8,562 bases of DNA from an uncultured Acetatifactor sp. (GTDB lineage: Bacteria; Bacillota; Clostridia; Lachnospirales; Lachnospiraceae): assembly GCA_910587555.1 (NCBI GenBank), contig CAJULV010000091.1, positions 1,329 to 9,890 of the forward strand, in the 5' to 3' direction. Positions 1 to 6,015 of the stretch are shown here, in pieces. Numbering within the stretch: position 1 is the first letter of the stretch; each line of letters begins with the position of its first letter. The notes under the pieces were generated by a model that was not told where the DNA came from, searched no databases, and saw only the letters and a list, made by a program, of their open reading frames with translations. The translations under genes and the position numbers were made by a program.

Positions 1-141
1 AGCACAAAGCAGTTTAGGGCAGCACAAAGCAGTTTAGGGCAGCACAAAGCAGTTTTAGGGCAGCACAAAGCAGTTTAGGGCAGCACAAAGCAGTTTAGGG
101 CAGCACAAAGCAGCTTAAGGCACAAAGCAGTTTACGGCAGC
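1..141. repeat. 20-bp tandem repeat array
   Basis: The unit AGCACAAAGCAGTTTAGGGC is repeated head to tail with no spacers: 1-20, 21-40, 41-61 (one extra T), 62-81, 82-101, and a variant at 102-121. A shortened copy (122-138) and a decayed tail then run into the hydrolase stop codon. The array continues past the left edge of the window, so its copy number is unknown. On the minus strand each unit is two 10-bp halves, CTGCTTTGTG and CTGCCCTAAA, both starting with CTGC. The end of the neighbouring gene (CTGCATTAAG, which includes its TAA) has the same pattern, which suggests the array grew from the 3' end of the gene. The function is unknown. Confidence 0.95.
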
Positions 142-684
142 TTAATGCAGCTTCCTTTGCAGATATACTTCCGCGATGGTGGCAGCCGCCAGCCGGGAGC
201 CTGCCTCCGAGGCGTGCTGTCCGTCTTCTGCATACAATTCTGTATCCGGGTGCTCCCTGTGGTATTTCCACCAGTTTTCTCCTACGGGGGCGACTTCACA
301 GCCGGTTTCCCGCTGAAGGGCCAGATAGGCATTGCTCATGGCGTTCTGGGCGGCTTCTCCGTCCTCTTTGGTGGTCCAGGTCATGTAGAGAATGGGCCTG
401 GCTCCCGCCTCCCGCACCCAGGCGATCAGTTCCCTGCCGCTCCTGGCCATCACATCCGGATCTCCCATGGGATGGGCGGTGTGCTGAAGGATTACCGCGT
501 CATAGCCGCCATAGCGGATGTTGAACTGTACCTCCGGCTCTTCCAGGTGGAAATCCCATCCCCTGCCGCCGTGGGCCAGCATGGTGACTTCCACCTCCGC
601 ATGGTTTTCCCGGCAGATCTCCGCGAAGAGATGGGGCATGTCGTTAAAATAGGTATGGCTGTTTCCGATGAACAGTACTTTCAT
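142..684 (-). CDS. SGNH/GDSL-type hydrolase (esterase-like)
   Basis: Predicted 180-residue cytoplasmic hydrolase of the SGNH superfamily; I see no signal peptide. The N-terminus MKVLFIGNSHT is block I, with GNSH replacing the classical GDSL and Ser9 as the expected nucleophile. A Gly-Gly at 39-40 is a possible block II glycine, and LQHTAH (66-71) lies where block III is expected. DGQH at 154-157 supplies the C-terminal Asp/His pair. The GNSH variant recalls DUF4886-type hydrolases, which remove acyl or acetyl groups from sugars or related esters; the substrate here cannot be told. The start at 684 was chosen over an in-frame ATG at 726 because AAGGAGG (694-700) lies 9 nt upstream and the family begins with the M-K-hydrophobic strand. 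It appears to be a single-gene transcript, with an extended -10 at 717-725 and a MITE just upstream. The stop codon abuts the tandem array. Confidence 0.85.
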   Translation of the reverse strand: MKVLFIGNSHTYFNDMPHLFAEICRENHAEVEVTMLAHGGRGWDFHLEEPEVQFNIRYGGYDAVILQHTAHPMGDPDVMARSGRELIAWVREAGARPILYMTWTTKEDGEAAQNAMSNAYLALQRETGCEVAPVGENWWKYHREHPDTELYAEDGQHASEAGSRLAAATIAEVYLQRKLH

Positions 685-716
685 GGCAGGATGCCTCCTT
701 ATCGGTTTTTCTCTGT

Positions 717-725
717 ATTTTACCA
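717..725 (-). promoter_or_regulatory. Candidate extended -10 promoter of the hydrolase
   Basis: The minus strand reads TGGTAAAAT, an extended -10 (TGn plus TAAAAT, 5 of 6 to consensus). It lies about 17 nt upstream of the AAGGAGG ribosome binding site. No convincing -35 is present. The -35 position falls partly in the terminal repeat of the neighbouring MITE (734-749). Confidence 0.45.
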
Positions 726-733
726 CGATTTTT

Positions 734-889
734 GTAACAATTCAGACAGGGCGCTGAACTGTTACGAGAATGAACACAAAACGCGAAAGGAATGCGTTTT
801 AGCGCCCGCAAGTCTCGCAAAATTGCACAGAGTGCAAATTGCATAGGGCGCAATTTTGACTTTGCGAGAGGGGCTGTCTGAACTGTTAC
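734..889. mobile_element. MITE-like element, 156 bp, with 8-bp target duplication
   Basis: The terminal inverted repeats are GTAACAATTCAGACAG (734-749) and CTGTCTGAACTGTTAC (874-889), matching at 15 of 16 positions. The octamer CGATTTTT lies directly outside both ends (726-733 and 890-897), as expected for a target-site duplication. The left end also folds on itself (734-745 with 754-765, 11 of 12). The interior is strongly palindromic, for example CTCGCAAA (814-821) with TTTGCGAG (861-868). There is no coding capacity. IS66-family elements, as I recall them, have ends beginning GTAA and make 8-bp duplications, so an IS66-type transposase elsewhere in the genome is a plausible driver; this is inference. 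Confidence 0.75.
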
Positions 890-987
890 CGATTTTTTCA
901 CTTTCTTACAGGATAGCATTTTTCCGGAGAAAAGTAAATCCTTGCAGACGGTTCCGTGGCTTGTAAAACATATCCTGTATAATAGTG

Positions 988-1127
988 CAGACAGGATATT
1001 AGCGGTTGCGACAATGTACACAAAGCGTGAAGGACATGCGTTTTGGCGCCCAAAAGTCTCGCAAAACTGCATGGAAATGTGTTCGCGTAGACCTTGCAAT
1101 TATTGATTCCGCGGAAGGGGCTGTCAG
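988..1127. mobile_element. Decayed relative of the 734-889 element
   Basis: Positions 1006-1071 align without gaps to 762-827 with about 54 of 66 identical bases. The outer CAGACAG (988-994) and CTGTCAG (1121-1127) match CAGACAG (743-749) and CTGTCTG (874-880) of the first element, and the two spans are nearly equal (140 and 138 bp). The outermost terminal bases and the target duplication are no longer recognisable, so this is an older, degenerate copy. It lies in the same orientation as the first. Confidence 0.65.
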
Positions 1128-1358
1128 AGCGTGTGGGGAAAAACATCATTTTGTCATTGAAAAACAAACCTATGAAAACATGAAAAGCTGCCTCATTCCG
1201 GGTAATGTCCGGGCGGGATCGGTCAGGATGTGAGGCACAGCCAACAAGAACGAGCAGAAAAAATCAGGATTTTTACGGGCGGATAGGGTATTATGGATTT
1301 GTCACTAAGGGAAACGGACGGAAGGCCATCCGAAATCGGAGGGCGGCAGGGAGGAAGC

Positions 1359-2285
1359 ATGGACTGGCTGACGGGATTAAAGACGGCAATCGACTACATG
1401 GAGGAGCATCTGCTGGAAGACATTGGCGCGCAGGAAGTGGCGGATGCAGTGTATCTTTCCCCTTTTTATTTCCAGAAGTGCTTTAAAATCATTACGGGAT
1501 ATTCCATCGGAGAGTATTTGAGGAACCGCAGGCTGTATCTGGCAGGCCTGGAGGTACTGAAGGCCAATACTTCCGGGAATGAAGCCCGGGGCGGCGGGAA
1601 AGGGAAGGTCATAGATCTGGCGTACAAGTACCAGTATGATACACCGGAGAGTTTTACCAGGGCTTTCACCCGCTTCCATGGGGTATCTCCCATGCAGCTT
1701 CGGACACAGCCGCATCAGATCAAGGTATTTCTTCCGTTGACAGTGGAGATTTCAGTAAAAGGAGGCAGCAGGATGGAGTGCAGGATTGAAAAAAGAGAGG
1801 CTATGAAGATGATCGGGTTTGAAAGGGTGTTTTCCTATGAGAACTCCTACCAGGAGATTCCTAAATTCTGGCAGGAGTTCTGCGGGAAATACTGCGGACA
1901 GGATGCAGCCGGGGGGCCGGCAGAGGAAGGCATCCGTCAGGTCATCGCGGAGTGCGCAGTGGGAGAATTCGGCGTCTGCTTGGAGGACGAAGGCGATGCG
2001 GAACATTTCCGTTATTATATCGCCGGAGCCTATCAGGGCGGTGAAGTGCCGGAGGGGATGAAGGTTATCGACATTCCGGCCAGTGAGTGGGCGAAATTCA
2101 GATGCACCGGCGCCATGCCCAACGCGCTGCAGACGGTTAATACGCGGATATTCAGGGAGTGGCTTCCCGGAAACAGGGAGTATGAGCTGGCGTTCCATGT
2201 TAATATTGAGTGGTATTCCGGCAGCGATACAGACAGTGAGAATTACGAAAGCGCCATCTGGATACCGGTGAAACGTCTGGGATAA
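1359..2285 (+). CDS. AraC-family regulator with C-terminal effector-binding domain
   Basis: Predicted 308-residue cytoplasmic transcription factor. The N-terminus is an AraC-type DNA-binding domain. The first HTH (about 20-60) includes IGAQEVADAVYLSPFYFQKCFK and ends in the typical G-E-Y-L-R-N-R-R-L linker. The second (about 84-115) carries the family signature ESFTRAFTRFHGVSPMQLR. From about residue 140 the protein resembles the GyrI-like/AraC effector-binding domain of Rob- and BltR-type regulators (MECRIEKREAMKMIGFER, then an aromatic-rich end at 275-306), which binds small, often aromatic or cationic ligands. The start at 1359 has GGGAGG 4 nt upstream and gives the usual N-terminus; an in-frame ATG at 1293 has a weaker site. 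One oddity is a glycine-rich insertion between the two HTHs (about 69-83). The target genes are not evident from the neighbourhood. Confidence 0.88.
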   Translation: MDWLTGLKTAIDYMEEHLLEDIGAQEVADAVYLSPFYFQKCFKIITGYSIGEYLRNRRLYLAGLEVLKANTSGNEARGGGKGKVIDLAYKYQYDTPESFTRAFTRFHGVSPMQLRTQPHQIKVFLPLTVEISVKGGSRMECRIEKREAMKMIGFERVFSYENSYQEIPKFWQEFCGKYCGQDAAGGPAEEGIRQVIAECAVGEFGVCLEDEGDAEHFRYYIAGAYQGGEVPEGMKVIDIPASEWAKFRCTGAMPNALQTVNTRIFREWLPGNREYELAFHVNIEWYSGSDTDSENYESAIWIPVKRLG

Positions 2286-2310
2286 GGGGCCTGCGGCAGT
2301 ATCCCTTCTG

Positions 2311-2335
2311 GGGCAGCCTATGATTTTGGCTGCCC
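2311..2335 (+). terminator. Hairpin after the AraC-type gene
   Basis: GGGCAGCC (2311-2318) and GGCTGCCC (2328-2335) form a perfect 8-bp stem with a 9-nt loop, 25 nt after the stop codon. There is no U-run directly after it, so it is an atypical intrinsic terminator or an RNA-stabilising hairpin. A second weak inverted repeat (2335-2341 with 2361-2367) follows. Confidence 0.4.
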
Positions 2336-2410
2336 TGGAAAAGGAATGTGGTATTTGTTCTTTCCAGTCAGAAGACTTTGAGAAAAATGCATAGCAGAAG
2401 AAAAGAAACA

Positions 2411-2444
2411 GAGGCGAAGGAGCTTATAGAGAAACCTTCGCCTC
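2411..2444 (-). terminator. Probable intrinsic terminator of the minus-strand genes
   Basis: GAGGCGAAGG (2411-2420) and CCTTCGCCTC (2435-2444) form a perfect 10-bp stem with a 14-nt loop. Read on the minus strand the stem is followed by a T-rich tail (TGTTTCTTTTCTT). It overlaps the last codons of the 39-codon ORF and would end transcription coming from the phosphotransferase-like gene. Confidence 0.6.
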
Positions 2445-2543
2445 ATATGCGTCATCTATGAGAAGATAGTCTGCGCCATGGAGGAGGCACTGCTCTAAAT
2501 ACCAGGCATTGTCCCGGCGCAGGGTCTCTGTGGCGGCTGTCAT
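2424..2543 (-). CDS. Short ORF or gene remnant, 39 residues
   Basis: This open frame starts 15 nt downstream of the phosphotransferase-like stop and ends at TAA inside the terminator hairpin. The translation begins MTAATETLRRDNAWYLEQC, continues into an L-L-H-G-A-D-Y-L-L-I-D-D segment (about 20-31) and ends EAKVSL. It reads like the C-terminal tail of a globular alpha/beta protein rather than a complete small protein. The ribosome binding site is poor (GAGG, about 14 nt upstream). Its fit between stop codon and terminator suggests it was, or is, the last coding segment of the transcript. I do not recognise the family. The alternatives are a decayed gene 3' end or chance. Confidence 0.35.
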   Translation of the reverse strand: MTAATETLRRDNAWYLEQCLLHGADYLLIDDAYEAKVSL

Positions 2544-2558
2544 GGTCCGCAGCTTACC

Positions 2559-3077
2559 TCATTTCTTTTTTAACAGTTCCCTGATAATTTGGTCCGCACA
2601 TTCATGCGCGCTGCAGGCACTGGTATCTACTCTGGCGCTGTATCGAATGTCTTTAGCCATTATTTCGTACTGTTCCTGTGACTGATTTTCGTACCTGTCT
2701 CCACGGATGATGTTTCGCTGTCTGCACACCTCCAGCGGACAATATACCTCTACAATATCCAGGGGATTGTCTTTCAGAATTTCCAGAAGCCGGAGATAAT
2801 GGGGCTTCAGTTCTTCCCTCTCCACCAATATTCCGTCAATAATTACATTCTTCCCCATATCGGAATACAGCTTTGCCGAATGGTACATCATGATAATCAC
2901 CTCGCTGAGATATTTCCAGTAATTATCACGCAAATACCGCTCCCCCACCATTTCCTGGAAGAGGTCATTGGCCACCACATAAAAAAATACATCCTCCCGG
3001 TCCTGAAGCGCTTCCACAATAGACGTTTTGCCCGCACTGGTAACACCATTTAAAAAAATGATTCTTCCTTTTTCCAT
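2559..3077 (-). CDS. Chloramphenicol phosphotransferase-like P-loop protein
   Basis: Predicted 172-residue cytoplasmic P-loop kinase. The N-terminus GRIIFLNGVTSAGKTSI carries a Walker A (GVTSAGKT, 11-18) of the type seen in Streptomyces chloramphenicol 3-O-phosphotransferase (GGSSAGKS). Asp38 in VANDLF lies about where that family has its catalytic Asp. VIIDGIL (78-84) is the Walker B-like strand, and RGDR (125-128) matches the lid motif of the family. The overall length fits. Distant members phosphorylate unknown substrates, so antibiotic inactivation is not implied. The start at 3077 has AGGAGG (3087-3092) 9 nt upstream. A longer in-frame start at 3131 would fall inside the promoter and is rejected. 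The gene lies 131 nt downstream of the CD3324-like gene on the same strand but has its own promoter. Confidence 0.8.
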   Translation of the reverse strand: MEKGRIIFLNGVTSAGKTSIVEALQDREDVFFYVVANDLFQEMVGERYLRDNYWKYLSEVIIMMYHSAKLYSDMGKNVIIDGILVEREELKPHYLRLLEILKDNPLDIVEVYCPLEVCRQRNIIRGDRYENQSQEQYEIMAKDIRYSARVDTSACSAHECADQIIRELLKKK

Positions 3078-3102
3078 GTCTCTTATCCTCCTGGTTGATC
3101 CC

Positions 3103-3131
3103 AGTATAACATGGAAACGCCTGTGTGTCAT
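3103..3131 (-). promoter_or_regulatory. Sigma-A-type promoter of the phosphotransferase-like gene
   Basis: On the minus strand ATGACA (3126-3131) is the -35, separated by exactly 17 nt from TATACT (3103-3108) as the -10; each hexamer matches consensus at 5 of 6 positions. Transcription would start near 3096, a few bases before the AGGAGG ribosome binding site, giving a leader of about 20 nt. Confidence 0.7.
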
Positions 3132-3208
3132 TCTTATCCTTCAGTCAAAAAAAACGGGAGAAACCATTTCGCGAAGGAACCTGTAAACAGTAACACCATT
3201 CCCTTCTT

Positions 3209-3496
3209 TCAGGCTTTCTGCTGTCCTGAATTCTCATTTCGCTCCCGCATTTCACCCAGAATCCGGTAAATGCTCTTCTCTGACAGATAATATTGCGCCG
3301 CCAGTTCCGGCACCTTTTTCCCCTGCAGAAACAGTCTGCAGATTTCCTGGTTTCTCCGGCACAGCTCCGTCCTATAGCTGCAGACCCCTCTTTCCCGCGG
3401 CAGCTGCGGTATGTATAAACTAATGCCGTTTACGTATTTCTGTATCTCTTTTATCAGTTCTTCCGGCAATACGGCCTTCGCGTTGATATAATTCAT
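3209..3496 (-). CDS. CD3324-family HTH protein
   Basis: Predicted 95-residue small DNA-binding protein. The N-terminus MNYINAKAVLPEELIKEIQ, followed by a Y-V-N-G-I-S-L-Y-I-P strand, is the hallmark of the CD3324 family of clostridial proteins, related to the Mor/C-type activator fold. The C-terminal half is a helix-turn-helix: EICRLFLQGKKVPELAAQYY, then L-S-E-K-S-I-Y-R-I-L as the probable recognition helix (about 72-81). The role is presumed transcriptional; no target is known. The start at 3496 has AAAGGAG 5 nt upstream and matches the family N-terminus. The frame remains open 75 codons further upstream, and a second ATG (3616) also has a good ribosome binding site, so a longer product cannot be excluded. 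It lies divergent from the Rpn nuclease gene. Confidence 0.8.
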   Translation of the reverse strand: MNYINAKAVLPEELIKEIQKYVNGISLYIPQLPRERGVCSYRTELCRRNQEICRLFLQGKKVPELAAQYYLSEKSIYRILGEMRERNENSGQQKA

Positions 3497-3931
3497 TTTC
3501 GCTCCTTTCAATCGTAAACCCTGATCAAAAAGAGCACAATTATATCGCCGTCCCCGGTGCTTTACCGGTTCATGAAATCTGAAAACCGAAACCTCTCCTC
3601 CATATAAACATATCATTCTACTCCTTTCCTGAATCAATTTCAAATCCTTACAGCAAGCCCACAGGCAGGCCCAGAAGTACTTGTTCACTCCGTTCGCAGT
3701 AACGGCCCAGGACCCTCGCAATGATCTCCAAGGACATACCGGGCCGTTTTCCTGTTCCTCCCAGACACCCCCTTGCGCCTGCTTGCTGCAAATGTTTCTT
3801 CCAGTATAGACTCTTTTTCCTGTTTTTTCAAGAAAAGAAATGGCTTTTTATTAGGTTTGCATTATGAGGTTGATTTTCACGTTTCTGTTGCACATCCCTG
3901 CTTTCCATGATATAATAAGCCACAAGAGGTT
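3497..3931. other. Divergent intergenic region
   Basis: This 435-nt region separates the minus-strand CD3324-like gene from the plus-strand Rpn gene. Minus-strand signals are TATAAT at 3539-3544 without a good -35 at 16-18 nt (poor matches such as CGGTAA), and the alternative ribosome binding site and ATG at 3614-3629. The plus-strand promoter for the Rpn gene lies at 3888-3916. Between 3722 and 3887 there is T-rich DNA without a convincing gene, repeat or terminator. Confidence 0.6.
3888..3916 (+). promoter_or_regulatory. Sigma-A-type promoter of the Rpn nuclease gene
   Basis: TTGCAC (3888-3893) and a perfect TATAAT (3911-3916) are separated by 17 nt, the best promoter in the window. Transcription would start near 3923, leaving a leader of about 210 nt before the favoured ATG at 4136, or a near-leaderless GTG at 3932. 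Confidence 0.75.
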
Positions 3932-4123
3932 GTGACAGAGTATCATTCATATTCTGACATCCTTTTCAACAAGCAGGATATTCCATCCGCAGCCAAGAGC
4001 CTGCGGGACTGTATTTCTGACCTTCTATCATTTCAGAGTCCCCTGCTTACACCAAGTATCATTATCATGAGACAGGGCGAACTCTCTACACGCCATAGAA
4101 GAGATTTTTGCATGCCGCCCTGG

Positions 4124-4131
4124 GGAAAGGA
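4124..4131 (+). promoter_or_regulatory. Ribosome binding site that decides the Rpn start
   Basis: A purine-rich GGGGAAAGGA stretch ends about 4-5 nt before ATG 4136. The competing GTG at 3932 has only AGAGG with about 2 nt spacing, which is too close for efficient initiation. Confidence 0.55.
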
Positions 4132-4135
4132 AAAC

Positions 4136-5119
4136 ATGGGAGCGCCAAACAATGCACTGAAAGCCTACATGAGCCGTCCTGACAGAATCCGGTCCGTACT
4201 GGAATACTATCTGGGCGAGAAACTGCCCGAAGACTGGGCCTGTGAAGAAACCGGGGGATTTGTTCCGGTAAGGGATGCCACCGGAAAGCTGTCCTTCCGG
4301 GAAAGGGATTTTCTGGGAAAAGCCCGCGCATGGGGATTCCAATTTCTGTTGGGACTGGAAAACCAGGAAACTGTCAATCTGACTTATCCCTGGCGTCTGA
4401 TGGAAATGGACTGCCTTACCTATGGCAGGAATATTGACCGGATTCAGGAACGCAATACCACAGACAAAGTACATTACGGAAGCGACGACGATTTCAAATA
4501 CCGCTATAAGCGGGAAGACCGACTGGAACCTGTTTTCAATTTAATGCTCTACTGGGGCAGGAAACAGTGGACTGGTCCCCTGTGCCTGAAAGACATGTCT
4601 GCAGACATATCCGCACTGCCCGAAAAACTGCAGGATCTGGCCGGAGACTACAGAGTCCATCTGGTCTCCATGAGAAACATTCCGGAAAAGGAGTTACAGA
4701 AAATGGACTCTGATCTGAAATACGTTTTAGGCATTATGAACCGTACCGCTTCCGCAAAACAATACAGAAAATACATACAGGATAACCGGGCCTATTTTTC
4801 CCGGATACCAAGGAGCGCTGTCGATGTAATAGACTCCTGCACCAATATCAAAAAATTCAGAGACTGCCTGCAGTACCAGTGGAATCAGGACAGCGGAGAG
4901 GAGGAAGCAGATATGTGCAAGGCTTTGGACGATATCGAAAAATATGCTATGAAAAAAGGCAGAAAACAAGGGCAAAAACATGGGGAACGATCCGGCACCC
5001 TGAAAACCCTCTTTTCCCTGGTCAATGACGGACTGGTCAAACCTGCGGAAGCCGCCCGGCGGGCAAAGCTTCCGGAGGCAGAGTTCTGCAGGGAAATGAA
5101 AAAGGCCGGGTATTCCTGA
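4136..5119 (+). CDS. Rpn-family PD-(D/E)XK nuclease / putative transposase
   Basis: Predicted 327-residue protein of the Rpn/YhgA-like group, PD-(D/E)XK nucleases linked to recA-independent recombination. The core shows RERDFL (55-60, candidate acidic Asp58), then FQFLLGLENQ (68-77) with the E-x-Q that replaces E-x-K in this family, then the typical T-Y-P-W-R-L-M-E-M-D-C-L-T-Y helix (83-96). VFNLMLYWGRKQWTGPLCL (133-151) matches the family strand usually written V-h-Y-G-x-x-x-W-x-G-P-x-S-L. A charged KKGRKQGQKHGERSG linker (273-287) precedes a small C-terminal helical domain, also usual here. Starting at 4136 places E-N-Q at the normal distance from the N-terminus. The frame extends back to GTG 3932 (395 residues), but those 68 residues show no family match that I recognise. 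It has its own promoter. Confidence 0.82.
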   Translation: MGAPNNALKAYMSRPDRIRSVLEYYLGEKLPEDWACEETGGFVPVRDATGKLSFRERDFLGKARAWGFQFLLGLENQETVNLTYPWRLMEMDCLTYGRNIDRIQERNTTDKVHYGSDDDFKYRYKREDRLEPVFNLMLYWGRKQWTGPLCLKDMSADISALPEKLQDLAGDYRVHLVSMRNIPEKELQKMDSDLKYVLGIMNRTASAKQYRKYIQDNRAYFSRIPRSAVDVIDSCTNIKKFRDCLQYQWNQDSGEEEADMCKALDDIEKYAMKKGRKQGQKHGERSGTLKTLFSLVNDGLVKPAEAARRAKLPEAEFCREMKKAGYS

Positions 5120-5124
5120 TTATA

Positions 5125-5185
5125 CTGCAGACCGCCAGGATTTACAATGATGGCTCCGGGAAAATACCTGGCTGGCGGTCTGCAG
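5125..5185. terminator. 14-bp perfect inverted repeat between convergent genes
   Basis: CTGCAGACCGCCAG (5125-5138) and CTGGCGGTCTGCAG (5172-5185) are perfectly complementary around a 33-nt loop. The repeat starts 5 nt after the nuclease stop and lies about 50 nt from the end of the convergent transporter operon. No U-run follows on either strand, so it may be a bidirectional terminator of unusual form, or another palindromic element. Confidence 0.5.
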
Positions 5186-5237
5186 TCGGGTTGTACTGCA
5201 AATTCAACAGTGCGCAGTATATATTCTTTCCCGCTGC

Positions 5238-6002
5238 TTACCTCATTTCCTTTTTTCCAAAACACCTTACCGACACGGTAAGTACCAATACGAAAACCAG
5301 AATGGCACATGGCAAAAACGGGACCAGGTCAAAACCAGTGCTGATGCCCTCTGCCGTAAAATCATGGAGGGAGCAGGAAACCAGATAACCGCTGTAACAA
5401 TAGGGGTAAACCACCCAAAGGGGTGTATTTGCCATTAACACGCCGGGGATAACAAGAAGCAGGTTTAAGCCCACGGACAGGAATGGCTTTTCAAATAGTA
5501 CCGTAATGGCCCACATTGTGGCCGCACCGGGGAGCATGGTAAAAAATAATCCGGCACACCACTTCAATAAATACAGAATGGGTAAAGCCTCCGTAATTCC
5601 TGTACTGCTTGTTGCAATCAACCCTGTTATCACAAAGACAACAAGAAAAACCACCATTTCCATCCATAAGTAAAAGAGAATCACGCAGAATTTTGCGGCC
5701 GACAGGGCAGGACGGCTGACGGGCAGAGCTAACATTTTCAAAATTCCGTTGTTCCCCGTTTCCCGTCCCGCAATCATCACACATACCACTATCATGCTGA
5801 ACGGAAGCAGATAATAGGCATAAACCAAAGCGCTTTGAATGAACATCGCCGCCCATGCGTTGGTATATTCCGGCGAAAAATAATTCTGCAGGTTTGCCAC
5901 GCCGGAAGCCACAACCAACAGCGGCGCGATAAAAAGCAGGGGAATCATTCTCCCTCGTTTTACTTTCATCAATTCAATTTTCAGCAGTTCCCAAAAACCC
6001 AT
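5238..6002 (-). CDS. lanG: Lantibiotic immunity ABC transporter permease, MutG-like
   Basis: Predicted 254-residue integral membrane protein, second permease of a LanFEG-type exporter that removes lantibiotics or similar peptides from the membrane. It opens with a short cytoplasmic ELLKIELMKVKRGR helix and has about six hydrophobic segments: 20-38, 57-79, 105-130, 141-170, 175-192 and 228-248. The ABC-2 permease pattern is clear, with AGRETGNNGILKMLALPVSR (78-97) as the cytoplasmic coupling helix region (E-x-x-x-G plus L-P-V-S-R). The start at 6002 has GGGAGG overlapping the stop codon of the preceding permease gene, with a gap of only 13 nt, so the two are translationally close. It is the last gene of the operon. 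The MutG assignment rests on gene order, length and fold; substrate identity is unknown. Confidence 0.82.
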   Translation of the reverse strand: MGFWELLKIELMKVKRGRMIPLLFIAPLLVVASGVANLQNYFSPEYTNAWAAMFIQSALVYAYYLLPFSMIVVCVMIAGRETGNNGILKMLALPVSRPALSAAKFCVILFYLWMEMVVFLVVFVITGLIATSSTGITEALPILYLLKWCAGLFFTMLPGAATMWAITVLFEKPFLSVGLNLLLVIPGVLMANTPLWVVYPYCYSGYLVSCSLHDFTAEGISTGFDLVPFLPCAILVFVLVLTVSVRCFGKKEMR

Positions 6003-6015
6003 GTCCTACACCTCC

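Larger units (their letters stand above)
727..1358. other. Non-coding region with two related small repeat elements
   Basis: This 632-nt stretch lies between divergent genes (hydrolase minus, AraC-type regulator plus). The only open frames are short, overlap on both strands, lack ribosome binding sites and change frame between the repeat copies. It holds the MITE at 734-889, a decayed relative at about 988-1127, and a 9-bp hairpin (970-978 with 991-999) that includes a TATAAT-like hexamer at 978-983 without a matching -35. From 1140 to 1358, the presumed regulator leader, I find no convincing promoter. Confidence 0.7.

Noticed and set aside
1..141. CRISPR array
   Set aside because: The units are contiguous with no unique spacers, and no cas genes are present.
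145..846. Long open frame on the plus strand opposite the hydrolase
   Set aside because: It mirrors the hydrolase codons, continues through the MITE, has no ribosome binding site and no recognisable domain.
644..1167. Two minus-strand open frames over the repeat elements
   Set aside because: They are cysteine-rich, low-complexity translations of the two repeat copies, without start signals and in different frames.
1752..2198. Minus-strand open frame inside the AraC-type gene
   Set aside because: It is a shadow of a well-supported domain protein on the other strand.
3132..3208. Possible terminator after the CD3324-like gene, with a run of eight T on the minus strand
   Set aside because: No stable stem could be found directly before the T-run; only the short palindrome TTCGCGAA is nearby.
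2552..5249. Shared 14-mer GCTTACCTCATTTC at the ends of the phosphotransferase-like and MutG-like genes
   Set aside because: Both are A-rich lysine-codon ends; one such match in a window of this size can arise by chance, and the similarity does not extend further.
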